From an uncultured Bergeyella sp. (GTDB lineage: Bacteria; Bacteroidota; Bacteroidia; Flavobacteriales; Weeksellaceae): a stretch of 10,372 nt of DNA. The stretch is taken from the NCBI GenBank assembly GCA_916710115.1, contig CAKAOY010000028.1, positions 1-10,372 on the forward strand, given 5' to 3'. Shown in pieces: positions 1 through 6,577 of the stretch; the first letter of the stretch is position 1, and every line of letters begins with the position of its first letter. Below the pieces are notes generated by a model. That model did no database searches. It had not been told where the DNA came from and saw nothing but the letters and a program-made list of their open reading frames with translations. The position numbers and the translations under genes were made by a program.

Positions 1-1170
1 ACTACTCATATATCCTGAAATATCAGCTATATATGCTTGTAAAACAGGAAGAATACCGCCACCACAAACCATCACCATAAGAATACCAGATGCCGTAGCT
101 GTAGATTTTCCTAATCCTGCTGTAGCTAGATTAAAAATACCACCCCACATCACCGAAGTACAAAAACCACACAACACCAAAAGCATTATACTCAATGGAA
201 CTTCTACCATTCCAAATGAAATATCCGATTGGAAAACAACCATATTTACAGATATATCACTTGGCATCATAATTGCTAAAATAGTAAATATCAATCCTAA
301 AATAGTAACAAAACTAAGCATCCCTCTACTAGAAATATTTGCTCCGATAGCTCCTCCTATAAATCTTCCAATAAGCATTAGAAACCAATAGGTACCCACC
401 ACGGAACCTGCTATGGTAGGGTCTATACGAAGTTTATCCGTCATATACAAATTCCCAATATTTGGGATACCCACCTCTACACCTACATACACAAAAATAG
501 CTATCATTCCTAGTACGAAATGTCTAAACCCTAGTGGTGATTTTTGCTTCTCAGCAGCCGTCTCTTGTGAGATATGTGGCTCTGGAATTTTCATCATAAA
601 CAAAACAAAAAATGCTAATACAAAAATCCCCATTGCAAGAAATAGTGCTGGATTAGCATCGGTAATAGATGCCTTAGATACATCCCCCATTAGATACCCT
701 ACAAGTACGGGAACAATCGTTGCTCCCATAGAGTTCAGGGTTCCACCAAATTGTAGCAACTGATTTCCCCTCTTGCCTCCTCCCCCCAGAGTATTCAGCA
801 TAGGATTAACCAAAGTATTCAGCATACACATTGAAAATCCACCAACAAATGCCCCCATAAGATATACTAAAAAACTCCCCACCTGCCCTGATAAAAAAGT
901 AAGGTTTACCCCTAAATATCCTACAAAAATAGCCACGAGAGACATTCTCTTATAACCTATTTTTTGAAGTAACAATCCCGAAGGTATCCCCATAAAGGCA
1001 TATGCTATAAAATTAGCAAAATTCCCTAATTGCGAAGAAAAATTACTAGATTGAAATTGATTTTTCACAATAACAGCCATTGGATTTTGTAATCCTGTAA
1101 CAAAGGCTATCATAAAAAACAAAGCGAACATCATCGCTATTGGTAGTCTATAATTTTTTTGTAATGACAT
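1..1170 (-). CDS. MFS sugar transporter, FucP/GluP-like (3' end cut by window edge)
   Basis: Read on the minus strand, an uninterrupted frame of 390 codons runs from ATG at 1170 to the left edge, so the C-terminus lies outside the window. It begins MSLQKNYRLPIAMMFALFFM and contains features typical of the fucose/glucose-galactose permease branch of the major facilitator superfamily: an N-terminal FALFFMIAFVTGLQNP segment, a mid-protein GNQLLQFGGTLNSMGATIVP segment, and GGGILPVLQAYIADISGY just before the edge. About eleven hydrophobic segments can be counted. Family members are usually 400-440 residues, so only the last few dozen are missing. The expected role is proton-coupled sugar uptake across the inner membrane; the actual sugar cannot be told. 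A TAnnTTTG box lies 30-37 bases upstream of the start codon, and the terminator of the preceding gene separates the two, so this gene is probably transcribed on its own. Confidence 0.85.
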   Translation of the reverse strand, partial: MSLQKNYRLPIAMMFALFFMIAFVTGLQNPMAVIVKNQFQSSNFSSQLGNFANFIAYAFMGIPSGLLLQKIGYKRMSLVAIFVGYLGVNLTFLSGQVGSFLVYLMGAFVGGFSMCMLNTLVNPMLNTLGGGGKRGNQLLQFGGTLNSMGATIVPVLVGYLMGDVSKASITDANPALFLAMGIFVLAFFVLFMMKIPEPHISQETAAEKQKSPLGFRHFVLGMIAIFVYVGVEVGIPNIGNLYMTDKLRIDPTIAGSVVGTYWFLMLIGRFIGGAIGANISSRGMLSFVTILGLIFTILAIMMPSDISVNMVVFQSDISFGMVEVPLSIMLLVLCGFCTSVMWGGIFNLATAGLGKSTATASGILMVMVCGGGILPVLQAYIADISGYMSS

Positions 1171-1199
1171 TATATAATATAATTTAAATTTACTGCCAA

Positions 1200-1226
1200 C
1201 AAAGATATTAATTTATTATTAAACAA
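1200..1226 (-). promoter_or_regulatory. Putative Bacteroidota-type promoter of the MFS sugar transporter
   Basis: On the minus strand TATCTTTG (1200-1207) matches the Bacteroidota -7 consensus TAnnTTTG exactly. A TTG (1224-1226) lies 16 bases upstream, slightly shorter than the usual 17-23 base spacer to the -33 element. The predicted transcript would start about 25 bases before the ATG at 1170. The -33 element touches the upstream terminator stem. Confidence 0.5.
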
Positions 1227-1258
1227 AAAGTACTATCAATATTCTTGATAGTACTTTT
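1226..1258 (-). terminator. Intrinsic terminator after the hydroxy-acid dehydrogenase gene
   Basis: The arms AAAAGTACTATCAA (1226-1239) and TTGATAGTACTTTT (1245-1258) form a perfect 14-bp stem around a 5-base loop. On the minus strand the stem ends in five T residues followed by GTTT. It starts 25 bases after the stop codon of the dehydrogenase gene and insulates the MFS sugar transporter from read-through. Confidence 0.85.
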
Positions 1259-1282
1259 CTTTGTATATTATAAAACTAAAAA

Positions 1283-2455
1283 TTATTTAAAAAGTGGTTT
1301 TGGATAAGTTCCTGGTACTAGAATACTTTCATCCACATTTTGGATATCTCTATGACCTGCAAATGCCATTGTTGTACTCATTTCATCATAAAGGATATTC
1401 AATGCACGAGTTACACCTTCTTCACCATAAGCACCTAATCCATATACAGGAGCTCTACCAAGCATAATACCTCTAGCTCCTAATGCCCAAGCTTTTAGCA
1501 TATCTTGTCCTGTATAAAATCCAGAATCAACCCAAACCTCTGTTTGACTACCCACTGCACTCACAATATCTGGAAGAGCGTTGATAGCAGAAACAGTATC
1601 ATCCATCTGGCGACCTCCGTGGTTAGAAACGATGATAGCATCAGCTCCGTGTTGCACAGCAAGTTCTGCATCTTCTGGTAACATAATACCTTTCAAGATG
1701 ATTGGACCGCCCCAAAGGTCTTTGATTTCCGCTAAATCGTCCCAACTTAGACGAGGGTCAAATTGCTCTTTTGTCCAAGAAGATAGAGATGATAAGTCGG
1801 AAACATTCTCAGCATGTCCTGCAATGTTTCTAAAAGTCCATCTTCTATTTTTCATATAACGGAGTCCCCAAGGGATTTTTGTGGATAAGTTGATAAGATT
1901 CGGGATGGTAAATTTAGGTGGTGTAGAAAGTCCGTTCTTAATATCTCGGTGTCTGTTTCCTAACACTTGTAAATCTACAGTAAGCACTAATGCAGAACAT
2001 TTAGCATCTTTTGCTCTTTTGATAAGATTTCTCATAAATTTCTTATCTCTCATAACATAAAGTTGGAACCAAAAAGGCTTAGATACCTCAGCTGCTACAT
2101 CTTCAATAGAGCAGATAGACATTGTAGAAAGAGTGAATGGTATACCGAATTTTTCGGCAGCTTTTGCCATATGGATTTCTCCATCGGCCCACATCATACC
2201 CATAAAACCAACAGGAGCCGTCATTGCTGGCATTTTTACTGTTTCACCCAAAAGTTTTGTTTCAAGACTTCTATTGGACATATCTACCAATATTTTTTGC
2301 TTGAACTTAATTTTTTGTAAATCAGTAACATTATCTTTGTAAGTTCTCTCTGTCCAAGAACCTGTATCTACATATTCGTAGAACATTTTAGGAACATTAC
2401 GCTGGCATACCACTCGTAAGTCCTCAATATTCGTCATTTTTGATAAATCTTTCAT
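1283..2455 (-). CDS. FMN-dependent alpha-hydroxy-acid dehydrogenase, probably L-lactate dehydrogenase (LldD-like)
   Basis: The 390-residue protein fits the FMN-dependent alpha-hydroxy-acid oxidase/dehydrogenase family (350-400 residues), a single TIM barrel. Visible family residues are Tyr26 in MFYEYVDTGS, the APVGFMGMMW strand (81-89), Tyr133 in FQLYV, Asp161 in LVLTVD, Arg168, Lys255 in LKGI, and the catalytic loop SNHGGRQMD (277-285) with His279 as base and Arg282 as substrate carboxylate ligand. The stretch 175-236, ending WTKEQFDPRLSWDDL, resembles the membrane-interacting insert of E. coli LldD more than soluble glycolate oxidase, so quinone is a likely acceptor. Oxidation of L-lactate to pyruvate is the best guess; mandelate, glycolate or other 2-hydroxy acids remain possible. 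One FMN-phosphate contact is unusual: the family DGGxRRG motif reads DSGFYTG (310-316). It lies 55 bp after an MFS gene with no promoter box between them, so the two are probably one operon. Confidence 0.85.
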   Translation of the reverse strand: MKDLSKMTNIEDLRVVCQRNVPKMFYEYVDTGSWTERTYKDNVTDLQKIKFKQKILVDMSNRSLETKLLGETVKMPAMTAPVGFMGMMWADGEIHMAKAAEKFGIPFTLSTMSICSIEDVAAEVSKPFWFQLYVMRDKKFMRNLIKRAKDAKCSALVLTVDLQVLGNRHRDIKNGLSTPPKFTIPNLINLSTKIPWGLRYMKNRRWTFRNIAGHAENVSDLSSLSSWTKEQFDPRLSWDDLAEIKDLWGGPIILKGIMLPEDAELAVQHGADAIIVSNHGGRQMDDTVSAINALPDIVSAVGSQTEVWVDSGFYTGQDMLKAWALGARGIMLGRAPVYGLGAYGEEGVTRALNILYDEMSTTMAFAGHRDIQNVDESILVPGTYPKPLFK

Positions 2456-2510
2456 TATTAAAACTATTTTTATATTATGTTATTTCTAATTAATTTTCAG
2501 ATAGTTACCC

Positions 2511-3746
2511 TTATTTTTTCAATCTTGGTTTTGTTTCTGGGAATGCAAAGATACAAATAATATACAAACAAGAGAATACTATATAAAATATAAATGCATA
2601 AACCGGACTAATATCATAAATAAAACTTCCCACAAAATTGAAAATTGTATAATAAGTATAGCCCAATGCCCAGAATGCTCCAAACATTATCGTTATTTTT
2701 TTAGGGTTCATATTTGGTAGCTCAAACGGCAAATTAAGATACACCGTATATTGAGATGCCATCACAAAGCCTGCTATTCCAAATAAAACATAAGATGCCA
2801 CCGCACTCGTTTTTAGTACCAAAATACCACCTACAATTGCAGAAACCATCAGTACCCCGTGGAGGATAAGATATGGTTTTCTTTGGAATTGTTTTTTTCC
2901 CATAAACATTGAGAAGATTGTCCCTAAAATCCCCATTGCTGGTATGGTAAAAATCATTATTGATTTAGAAAAATCTGGATTAATTTGTAATGCCTCTAAT
3001 TTTGAAGGAAGTGATGTAAGAGATATTACATATAAGAATAAAAATCCTCCAAATCCTATCGAGAAGTAATGTAAAAATCTATCTTTCAACACATCTCCAT
3101 AGCCATATTTTTGTTCTTCGGCAGAGGCAGAAGCTCCCGCACTTGGAGTAAAATCTTTACTAAGTAGTAACCAAAATGCAAACATTACCAAGGTAGCAAA
3201 AGCAAAAGCAAACTTCACATGTTGCCAATTTTTTCCTATTTTAATATAGTCATCTAATAAATAAAGTGCTACCCCTACGATAATCGCTCCCATATTGTAA
3301 GACCCTGATGTCAAAGCACTTGTGATAATTTTCTTATCTGCAGGAACAAATTTAGCAATTACGGTATTCATATATACCATAATCATAGAACCACCGAGAG
3401 CCATAATCATTCTTGCACCAATATAAACTCCATAACTCGGTGCAAATACCGCCAAAACAGAGAAACTTAAAAATACCATTGCCAAAATCGCCGCCTTCTT
3501 AGGATTAAGTTTTATAAGAACCCAAGCTGCTAAGAAATTTGCAAAAATCCTTGCCGTTGTAATGGAATAATTCACGACCTCTTTCATCGTTGTAGATACA
3601 GTCTCACCCTTGAAAAAGTGCTCCATAATTTGTTTATCCAAATTAGAACCTACAATCCAATTAGACGCAAATGTAATGTATGCTAATAGCAATATTACAA
3701 ACATAATAATACCCTGTTGCTGAGTAACCTCTTGTTTTTTATTCAT
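2511..3746 (-). CDS. MFS transporter of unknown substrate, candidate hydroxy-acid (lactate) permease
   Basis: The 411-residue integral membrane protein has about twelve hydrophobic segments in two halves, split by a polar loop near residues 195-220 (KDFTPSAGASASAEEQK). This is the usual size and layout of the major facilitator superfamily. The classic motif A between TM2 and TM3 is degenerate (WVLIKLNPKKA instead of GxxxDRxGRR). I do not recognise a subfamily with a proven substrate. The gene lies directly upstream of the alpha-hydroxy-acid dehydrogenase on the same strand, with a 55-bp gap, so import of the same hydroxy acid is a reasonable inference. The upstream region has no perfect TAnnTTTG box; the nearest is TATATTG (minus strand, 3771-3777), one T short. 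The start is the ATG at 3746, where the first transmembrane segment begins about twelve residues in. Confidence 0.8.
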   Translation of the reverse strand: MNKKQEVTQQQGIIMFVILLLAYITFASNWIVGSNLDKQIMEHFFKGETVSTTMKEVVNYSITTARIFANFLAAWVLIKLNPKKAAILAMVFLSFSVLAVFAPSYGVYIGARMIMALGGSMIMVYMNTVIAKFVPADKKIITSALTSGSYNMGAIIVGVALYLLDDYIKIGKNWQHVKFAFAFATLVMFAFWLLLSKDFTPSAGASASAEEQKYGYGDVLKDRFLHYFSIGFGGFLFLYVISLTSLPSKLEALQINPDFSKSIMIFTIPAMGILGTIFSMFMGKKQFQRKPYLILHGVLMVSAIVGGILVLKTSAVASYVLFGIAGFVMASQYTVYLNLPFELPNMNPKKITIMFGAFWALGYTYYTIFNFVGSFIYDISPVYAFIFYIVFSCLYIICIFAFPETKPRLKK

Positions 3747-3801
3747 ACATATTTATTTTTAAAATCGTCGCAATATACAAAAGTTTTTTTTATTTTCTCT
3801 A

Positions 3802-3848
3802 AATAATTTAAATTATTACACTAATAGAATCCATCTATTAGATAATTT
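3802..3848. repeat. Adjacent palindrome and inverted repeat between divergent genes, possible operator
   Basis: The 16-base sequence AATAATTTAAATTATT (3802-3817) is a perfect palindrome. Three bases later CTAATAGA (3821-3828) and TCTATTAG (3834-3841) form an inverted repeat around a 5-base centre. AAATTAT (3810-3816) inside the palindrome is also complementary to ATAATTT (3842-3848), so the second dyad can be extended with a 4-base bulge. The structure sits 55-100 bp upstream of the MFS start and 80-130 bp upstream of the UbiA-like start. The region is AT-rich, so the pure A/T palindrome may be chance; the CTAATAGA pair is less easily explained. A regulator binding site is inference only. Nothing else is evident in the 183-bp intergenic region except the promoter box at 3909. 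Confidence 0.4.
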
Positions 3849-3908
3849 ATTCTTTATTTTTATACAATCTAAATAATACTTTTAAATATTCCTTTACATT
3901 TTATTTAT

Positions 3909-3916
3909 TATATTTG
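3909..3916 (+). promoter_or_regulatory. Putative -7 promoter box of the UbiA-like gene
   Basis: TATATTTG is an exact match to TAnnTTTG. It ends 13 bases before the ATG, which implies a leader of roughly ten bases. No TTG is present at the expected -33 distance. Confidence 0.4.
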
Positions 3917-3929
3917 GGTTTATTTTGAA

Positions 3930-4676
3930 ATGAAAAATATTACTTTTTTTAAAAAATTATTTATAGATAGTCAGTTTTTCGTATCATTAATGGGTGTTTT
4001 GTTAGTTAATTTCTTTATGATAGAGCGACAAAATTTTCATTGGACGACCTTTTTTCTAATATTTATCACCTATTGGTGTGGATATCTCTACACAAAATAT
4101 CAGAATTCTATTTTTTTTAGGTATATTTTCGTATCTAATATTATTGGAACTATTGTATGTATTAGTTTCATATTTACAAACCATAATACTTATACTTTTT
4201 ACAAATGGTTATTAATCACTATTCTAGGACTATTATACAATTCTTCTTTTTTAGACACATACATCCGCAAGATACCATTCTTGAAAGTCTTTTATGTAGG
4301 GTTCATTTGGGGGCTTATTAACGGTTGGTTAGTGTTTCGGGAGTTCCAAACATCTATTTTTTTTATAATTTTTTTCTACATCACTGCATTAGTTTTACCT
4401 TTTGATATTCGTGATATGGACAACGACGAGATTCTCACCTTTCCCAAAATAATAGGTACGATTGCTACGAAAATTTTAGCCATTATAATATTAATCACTG
4501 CTGTAGTTATTGGCTATTTTAATCTCTTAGGTAGTTTTTTTTCATCATTTTTTATCTCTTCTATCATTTCTATATTATTGATTATCTTTACCAAAAAGAC
4601 TTTTCCAGATTGGTATTTTTCAGTAATAATAGAGACTTGCTGTGGCTTGCCGTTCATTATTTATCAAATATTATAG
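3930..4676 (+). CDS. Hydrophobic UbiA-prenyltransferase-like membrane protein, probably non-canonical
   Basis: The 248-residue protein is almost entirely hydrophobic, with about seven or eight membrane segments and a short basic N-terminus (MKNITFFKKLF). Two segments recall UbiA-family prenyltransferases: RKIPFLKVFYVGFIWG (113-128), and the acidic cluster LPFDIRDMDND (156-166; Asp159, 162, 164, 166) followed by TFPKIIG, which resembles the second Asp motif and its downstream loop. The first Asp motif (NDxxDxxxD) should lie near residues 45-65, but that stretch (TYWCGYLYTKYQNS) contains no Asp. At 248 residues it is also shorter than typical UbiA enzymes (280-310). It may be a divergent or catalytically inactive relative; true prenyl transfer is not established. 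The gene precedes recF by 60 bp on the same strand without a terminator between, so some co-transcription is possible although recF has its own promoter box. The start is the first ATG after that promoter. Confidence 0.6.
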   Translation: MKNITFFKKLFIDSQFFVSLMGVLLVNFFMIERQNFHWTTFFLIFITYWCGYLYTKYQNSIFFRYIFVSNIIGTIVCISFIFTNHNTYTFYKWLLITILGLLYNSSFLDTYIRKIPFLKVFYVGFIWGLINGWLVFREFQTSIFFIIFFYITALVLPFDIRDMDNDEILTFPKIIGTIATKILAIIILITAVVIGYFNLLGSFFSSFFISSIISILLIIFTKKTFPDWYFSVIIETCCGLPFIIYQIL

Positions 4677-4710
4677 ATTTTATGCCTGCTCTTTATCCAA
4701 AAAATCTTTT

Positions 4711-4718
4711 TATCTTTG
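4711..4718 (+). promoter_or_regulatory. Putative -7 promoter box of recF
   Basis: TATCTTTG matches TAnnTTTG exactly and lies 18 bases before the recF ATG. A -33 TTG at the usual distance is not visible. Confidence 0.45.
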
Positions 4719-4736
4719 CCCTAAAAGTTTGATACG

Positions 4737-5816
4737 ATGATTATCAAAAAACTTATTTTAATCAATTTTAAAAATCATAGCGAGCGAGATTTCCAACTTT
4801 CACCTCATATTAATTGTTTTGTGGGAAACAATGGTGTAGGAAAAACAAATATCCTCGATGCTCTACATTATCTATCAATGGGGAAAAGTTTTTTAGGGCT
4901 TTCAGACCATCAAAATATCAAAAACAATAAAGAGTTTTTCTCCATTACTTCTAATATCATTAATGACGACAGAGAGGATACCATAAAAATATCTCTCAAT
5001 AAAGATGCAAAAAAGGTAATCAAAAAAAATGATAAACCTTATCCTAAAATAGCCGAGCATATTGGATATCTACCAAATGTGATTATTTCTCCATACGACT
5101 CTAACTTGATTTCCGACTCGGGAGACAGTCGTAGAAAATTCATAGACGCTATGATTTCCCAAACCGATGCTGAGTATCTTTTCAGCCTCATACAATATCA
5201 AAAGGCGATACAACAACGGAACGCCCTTCTAAAATTGTTTGCTAAAAATAAAACTTTTGACAGAGACTCGCTAGACATCTATTCTCAACCTATCATCACA
5301 CACGGAACAAGAATTTTCCAGAAAAGGAAAACTTTCGTCACCGACTTAAAACCTATCGTACAACATTTCTATGATATTATCTCTGGCGGAAAGGAACTCA
5401 TCAACATTAACTACGAGTCTCACCTATCAGAGCGGGATTTCGGTAGTCTTTTAGAGGAAAGTCTGGACAAGGATAGAATACTAACATATACCTCCAAGGG
5501 TATCCACAAGGATGACCTATCGTTTGAGATGAACCAAAATCTCATCAAAAAAATTGGCTCACAAGGACAACAAAAATCCTTCTTAATAGCCTTAAAACTC
5601 GCTCAAATCAATAGAATAAAAGAACTCACAAACAAGACCCCAATCCTTCTCCTTGATGATATTTTTGATAAATTAGACGACAGCAGAGTCGCTCAGTTAA
5701 TTGAGTTAGTAAATACTGAACAATTCGGACAAATATTCATCACGGATACCCATAAAGAACGGACGGAAGCCGTAGTAAAGAAAATCAACAACGAAAGTAA
5801 AATTTTTGAAATATAA
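4737..5816 (+). CDS. recF: DNA replication and repair protein RecF
   Basis: The 359-residue protein has the full RecF layout, an SMC/ABC-type ATPase that binds gapped DNA and with RecO and RecR helps load RecA during recombinational repair. It opens with the family signature MIIKKLILINFKNH. The Walker A motif is GNNGVGKT (30-37), the ABC signature GSQGQQKS (274-281), and Walker B ILLLDDIFDKLD (303-314), followed by a D-loop and a switch region ending in FITDTH (334-339). The length matches the family (350-370). The helical arm lies between about residues 130 and 240. In many other phyla recF sits with dnaA and dnaN; here it stands apart, following a UbiA-like gene and facing trmD. It is probably expressed from its own promoter and ends at a hairpin shared with trmD. 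The ATG at 4737 starts exactly at the conserved N-terminus. Confidence 0.95.
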   Translation: MIIKKLILINFKNHSERDFQLSPHINCFVGNNGVGKTNILDALHYLSMGKSFLGLSDHQNIKNNKEFFSITSNIINDDREDTIKISLNKDAKKVIKKNDKPYPKIAEHIGYLPNVIISPYDSNLISDSGDSRRKFIDAMISQTDAEYLFSLIQYQKAIQQRNALLKLFAKNKTFDRDSLDIYSQPIITHGTRIFQKRKTFVTDLKPIVQHFYDIISGGKELININYESHLSERDFGSLLEESLDKDRILTYTSKGIHKDDLSFEMNQNLIKKIGSQGQQKSFLIALKLAQINRIKELTNKTPILLLDDIFDKLDDSRVAQLIELVNTEQFGQIFITDTHKERTEAVVKKINNESKIFEI

Positions 5817-5818
5817 GA

Positions 5819-5845
5819 AAAACCACTCCGCAAAAGAGTGGTTTT
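5819..5845. terminator. Bidirectional intrinsic terminator between recF and trmD
   Basis: AAAACCACTC (5819-5828) and GAGTGGTTTT (5836-5845) form a perfect 10-bp stem with a 7-base loop. A residues on one side and T residues on the other give a T-tract in both directions. It lies two bases after the recF stop and three bases before the trmD stop, so one hairpin serves both convergent genes. Confidence 0.85.
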
Positions 5846-5848
5846 ATT

Positions 5849-6526
5849 TTATTCATCTAACAAATCAGGGCGTCTGTTTCGCGTTACCCGAAGGGCTTCC
5901 TCATACCGCCAATCTTCTATCTTTGCAAAATTACCACTTAGGAGAACTTCTGGCACTCGTAACCCCTTGTATTCCTCTGGACGCGTATATATCGGTGGGG
6001 ATAACAAATTATCCTGAAAAGAATCCGTTAGTGCCGACTGCTCATCATTCAATACACCTGGTAGCAAGCGAATAATGGAATCCGCCAAAACACACGCCGC
6101 CAGTTCTCCCCCTGTAAGTACATAATCTCCTATAGAAATTTCCATCGTAATATGCAAATCCCTCACTCTTTGATCTATACCTTTATAATGCCCACAAATA
6201 AACATTAGATTATCTTTGATAGACAGCGTATTAGCAATTTTTTGATTTAAGGTAAATCCCTCAGGAGTCAAGTAAATAATCTCATCATACGTCCTCTGAG
6301 ATTTCAGCTCCGAAATACATTTATCCAATGGTTCCACCATCATCACCATACCTGCACCTCCGCCGTAAGGTTCATCATCTACTTGACGATGTTTCCCCAC
6401 CGACCAATCTCTCAATTGATGAAAATACACCTCTGCCAAACCTTTCTCCATAGCTCTCTTTAAAATCGATGTCTGAAATGGACTTTCCATTAACTCAGGT
6501 AATACACTAATAATATCTATTCTCAT
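5849..6526 (-). CDS. trmD: tRNA (guanine-N1)-methyltransferase TrmD
   Basis: The 225-residue protein is a clear TrmD of the SPOUT knot family. It methylates N1 of G37 next to the anticodon with S-adenosylmethionine and so prevents +1 frameshifts. Visible motifs are MRIDIISVLPEL at the N-terminus, DDEPYGGGAGMVM (50-62), YLTPEG (85-90), the knot loops CGHYKGIDQRV (111-121) and SIGDYVLTGGELAA (131-144), Arg153 in RLLPG, and the catalytic Asp168 in ALTDSF. Length is at the short end of the normal range (225-255). Unlike the rpsP-rimM-trmD-rplS order of many bacteria, it is not beside ribosomal genes here. It follows the NDH-2 gene by 32 bp with no terminator between, but has its own promoter. The ATG at 6526 begins the conserved N-terminus. 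Confidence 0.96.
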   Translation of the reverse strand: MRIDIISVLPELMESPFQTSILKRAMEKGLAEVYFHQLRDWSVGKHRQVDDEPYGGGAGMVMMVEPLDKCISELKSQRTYDEIIYLTPEGFTLNQKIANTLSIKDNLMFICGHYKGIDQRVRDLHITMEISIGDYVLTGGELAACVLADSIIRLLPGVLNDEQSALTDSFQDNLLSPPIYTRPEEYKGLRVPEVLLSGNFAKIEDWRYEEALRVTRNRRPDLLDE

Positions 6527-6545
6527 TGAAAATAATTTTCACCTG

Positions 6546-6577
6546 CAAAAATACTAATTTATTCTTTGGAATGCCAA
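6546..6577 (-). promoter_or_regulatory. Putative promoter of trmD overlapping the 3' end of the NDH-2 gene
   Basis: On the minus strand TATTTTTG (6546-6553) fits TAnnTTTG, and TTG (6575-6577) lies 21 bases upstream, inside the accepted 17-23 base spacing. This is the best-formed promoter in the window. The -33 element lies in the last codons of the upstream dehydrogenase gene and the -7 box lies just after its stop codon. It would give a leader of about 16 bases before the trmD ATG, and lets trmD be expressed even though the gene before it is broken. Confidence 0.6.

Noticed and set aside
775..790. Run of C residues in the MFS sugar transporter, considered as a phase-variation tract
   Set aside because: Only six C in a row, encoding a Gly-rich loop in an intact frame; too short to support slipped-strand switching.
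413..955. Two plus-strand open frames (413-763 and 773-955)
   Set aside because: They lie antisense inside the MFS sugar transporter, are rich in Pro/Ser/Thr as expected from the reverse complement of a membrane protein gene, and show no family motif.
1581..2342. Plus-strand frames antisense to the hydroxy-acid dehydrogenase
   Set aside because: Shadows of a well-conserved gene; no promoter box and no motif.
3747..3929. Possible small RNA or riboswitch in the divergent intergenic region
   Set aside because: The pairing seen is short and AT-rich, there is no adjacent T-tract terminator or known riboswitch core; described as a possible operator instead.
5806..6075. Plus-strand open frame overlapping the end of recF and antisense to trmD
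   Set aside because: It runs through the shared terminator and covers conserved trmD codons; it has no recognisable domain.
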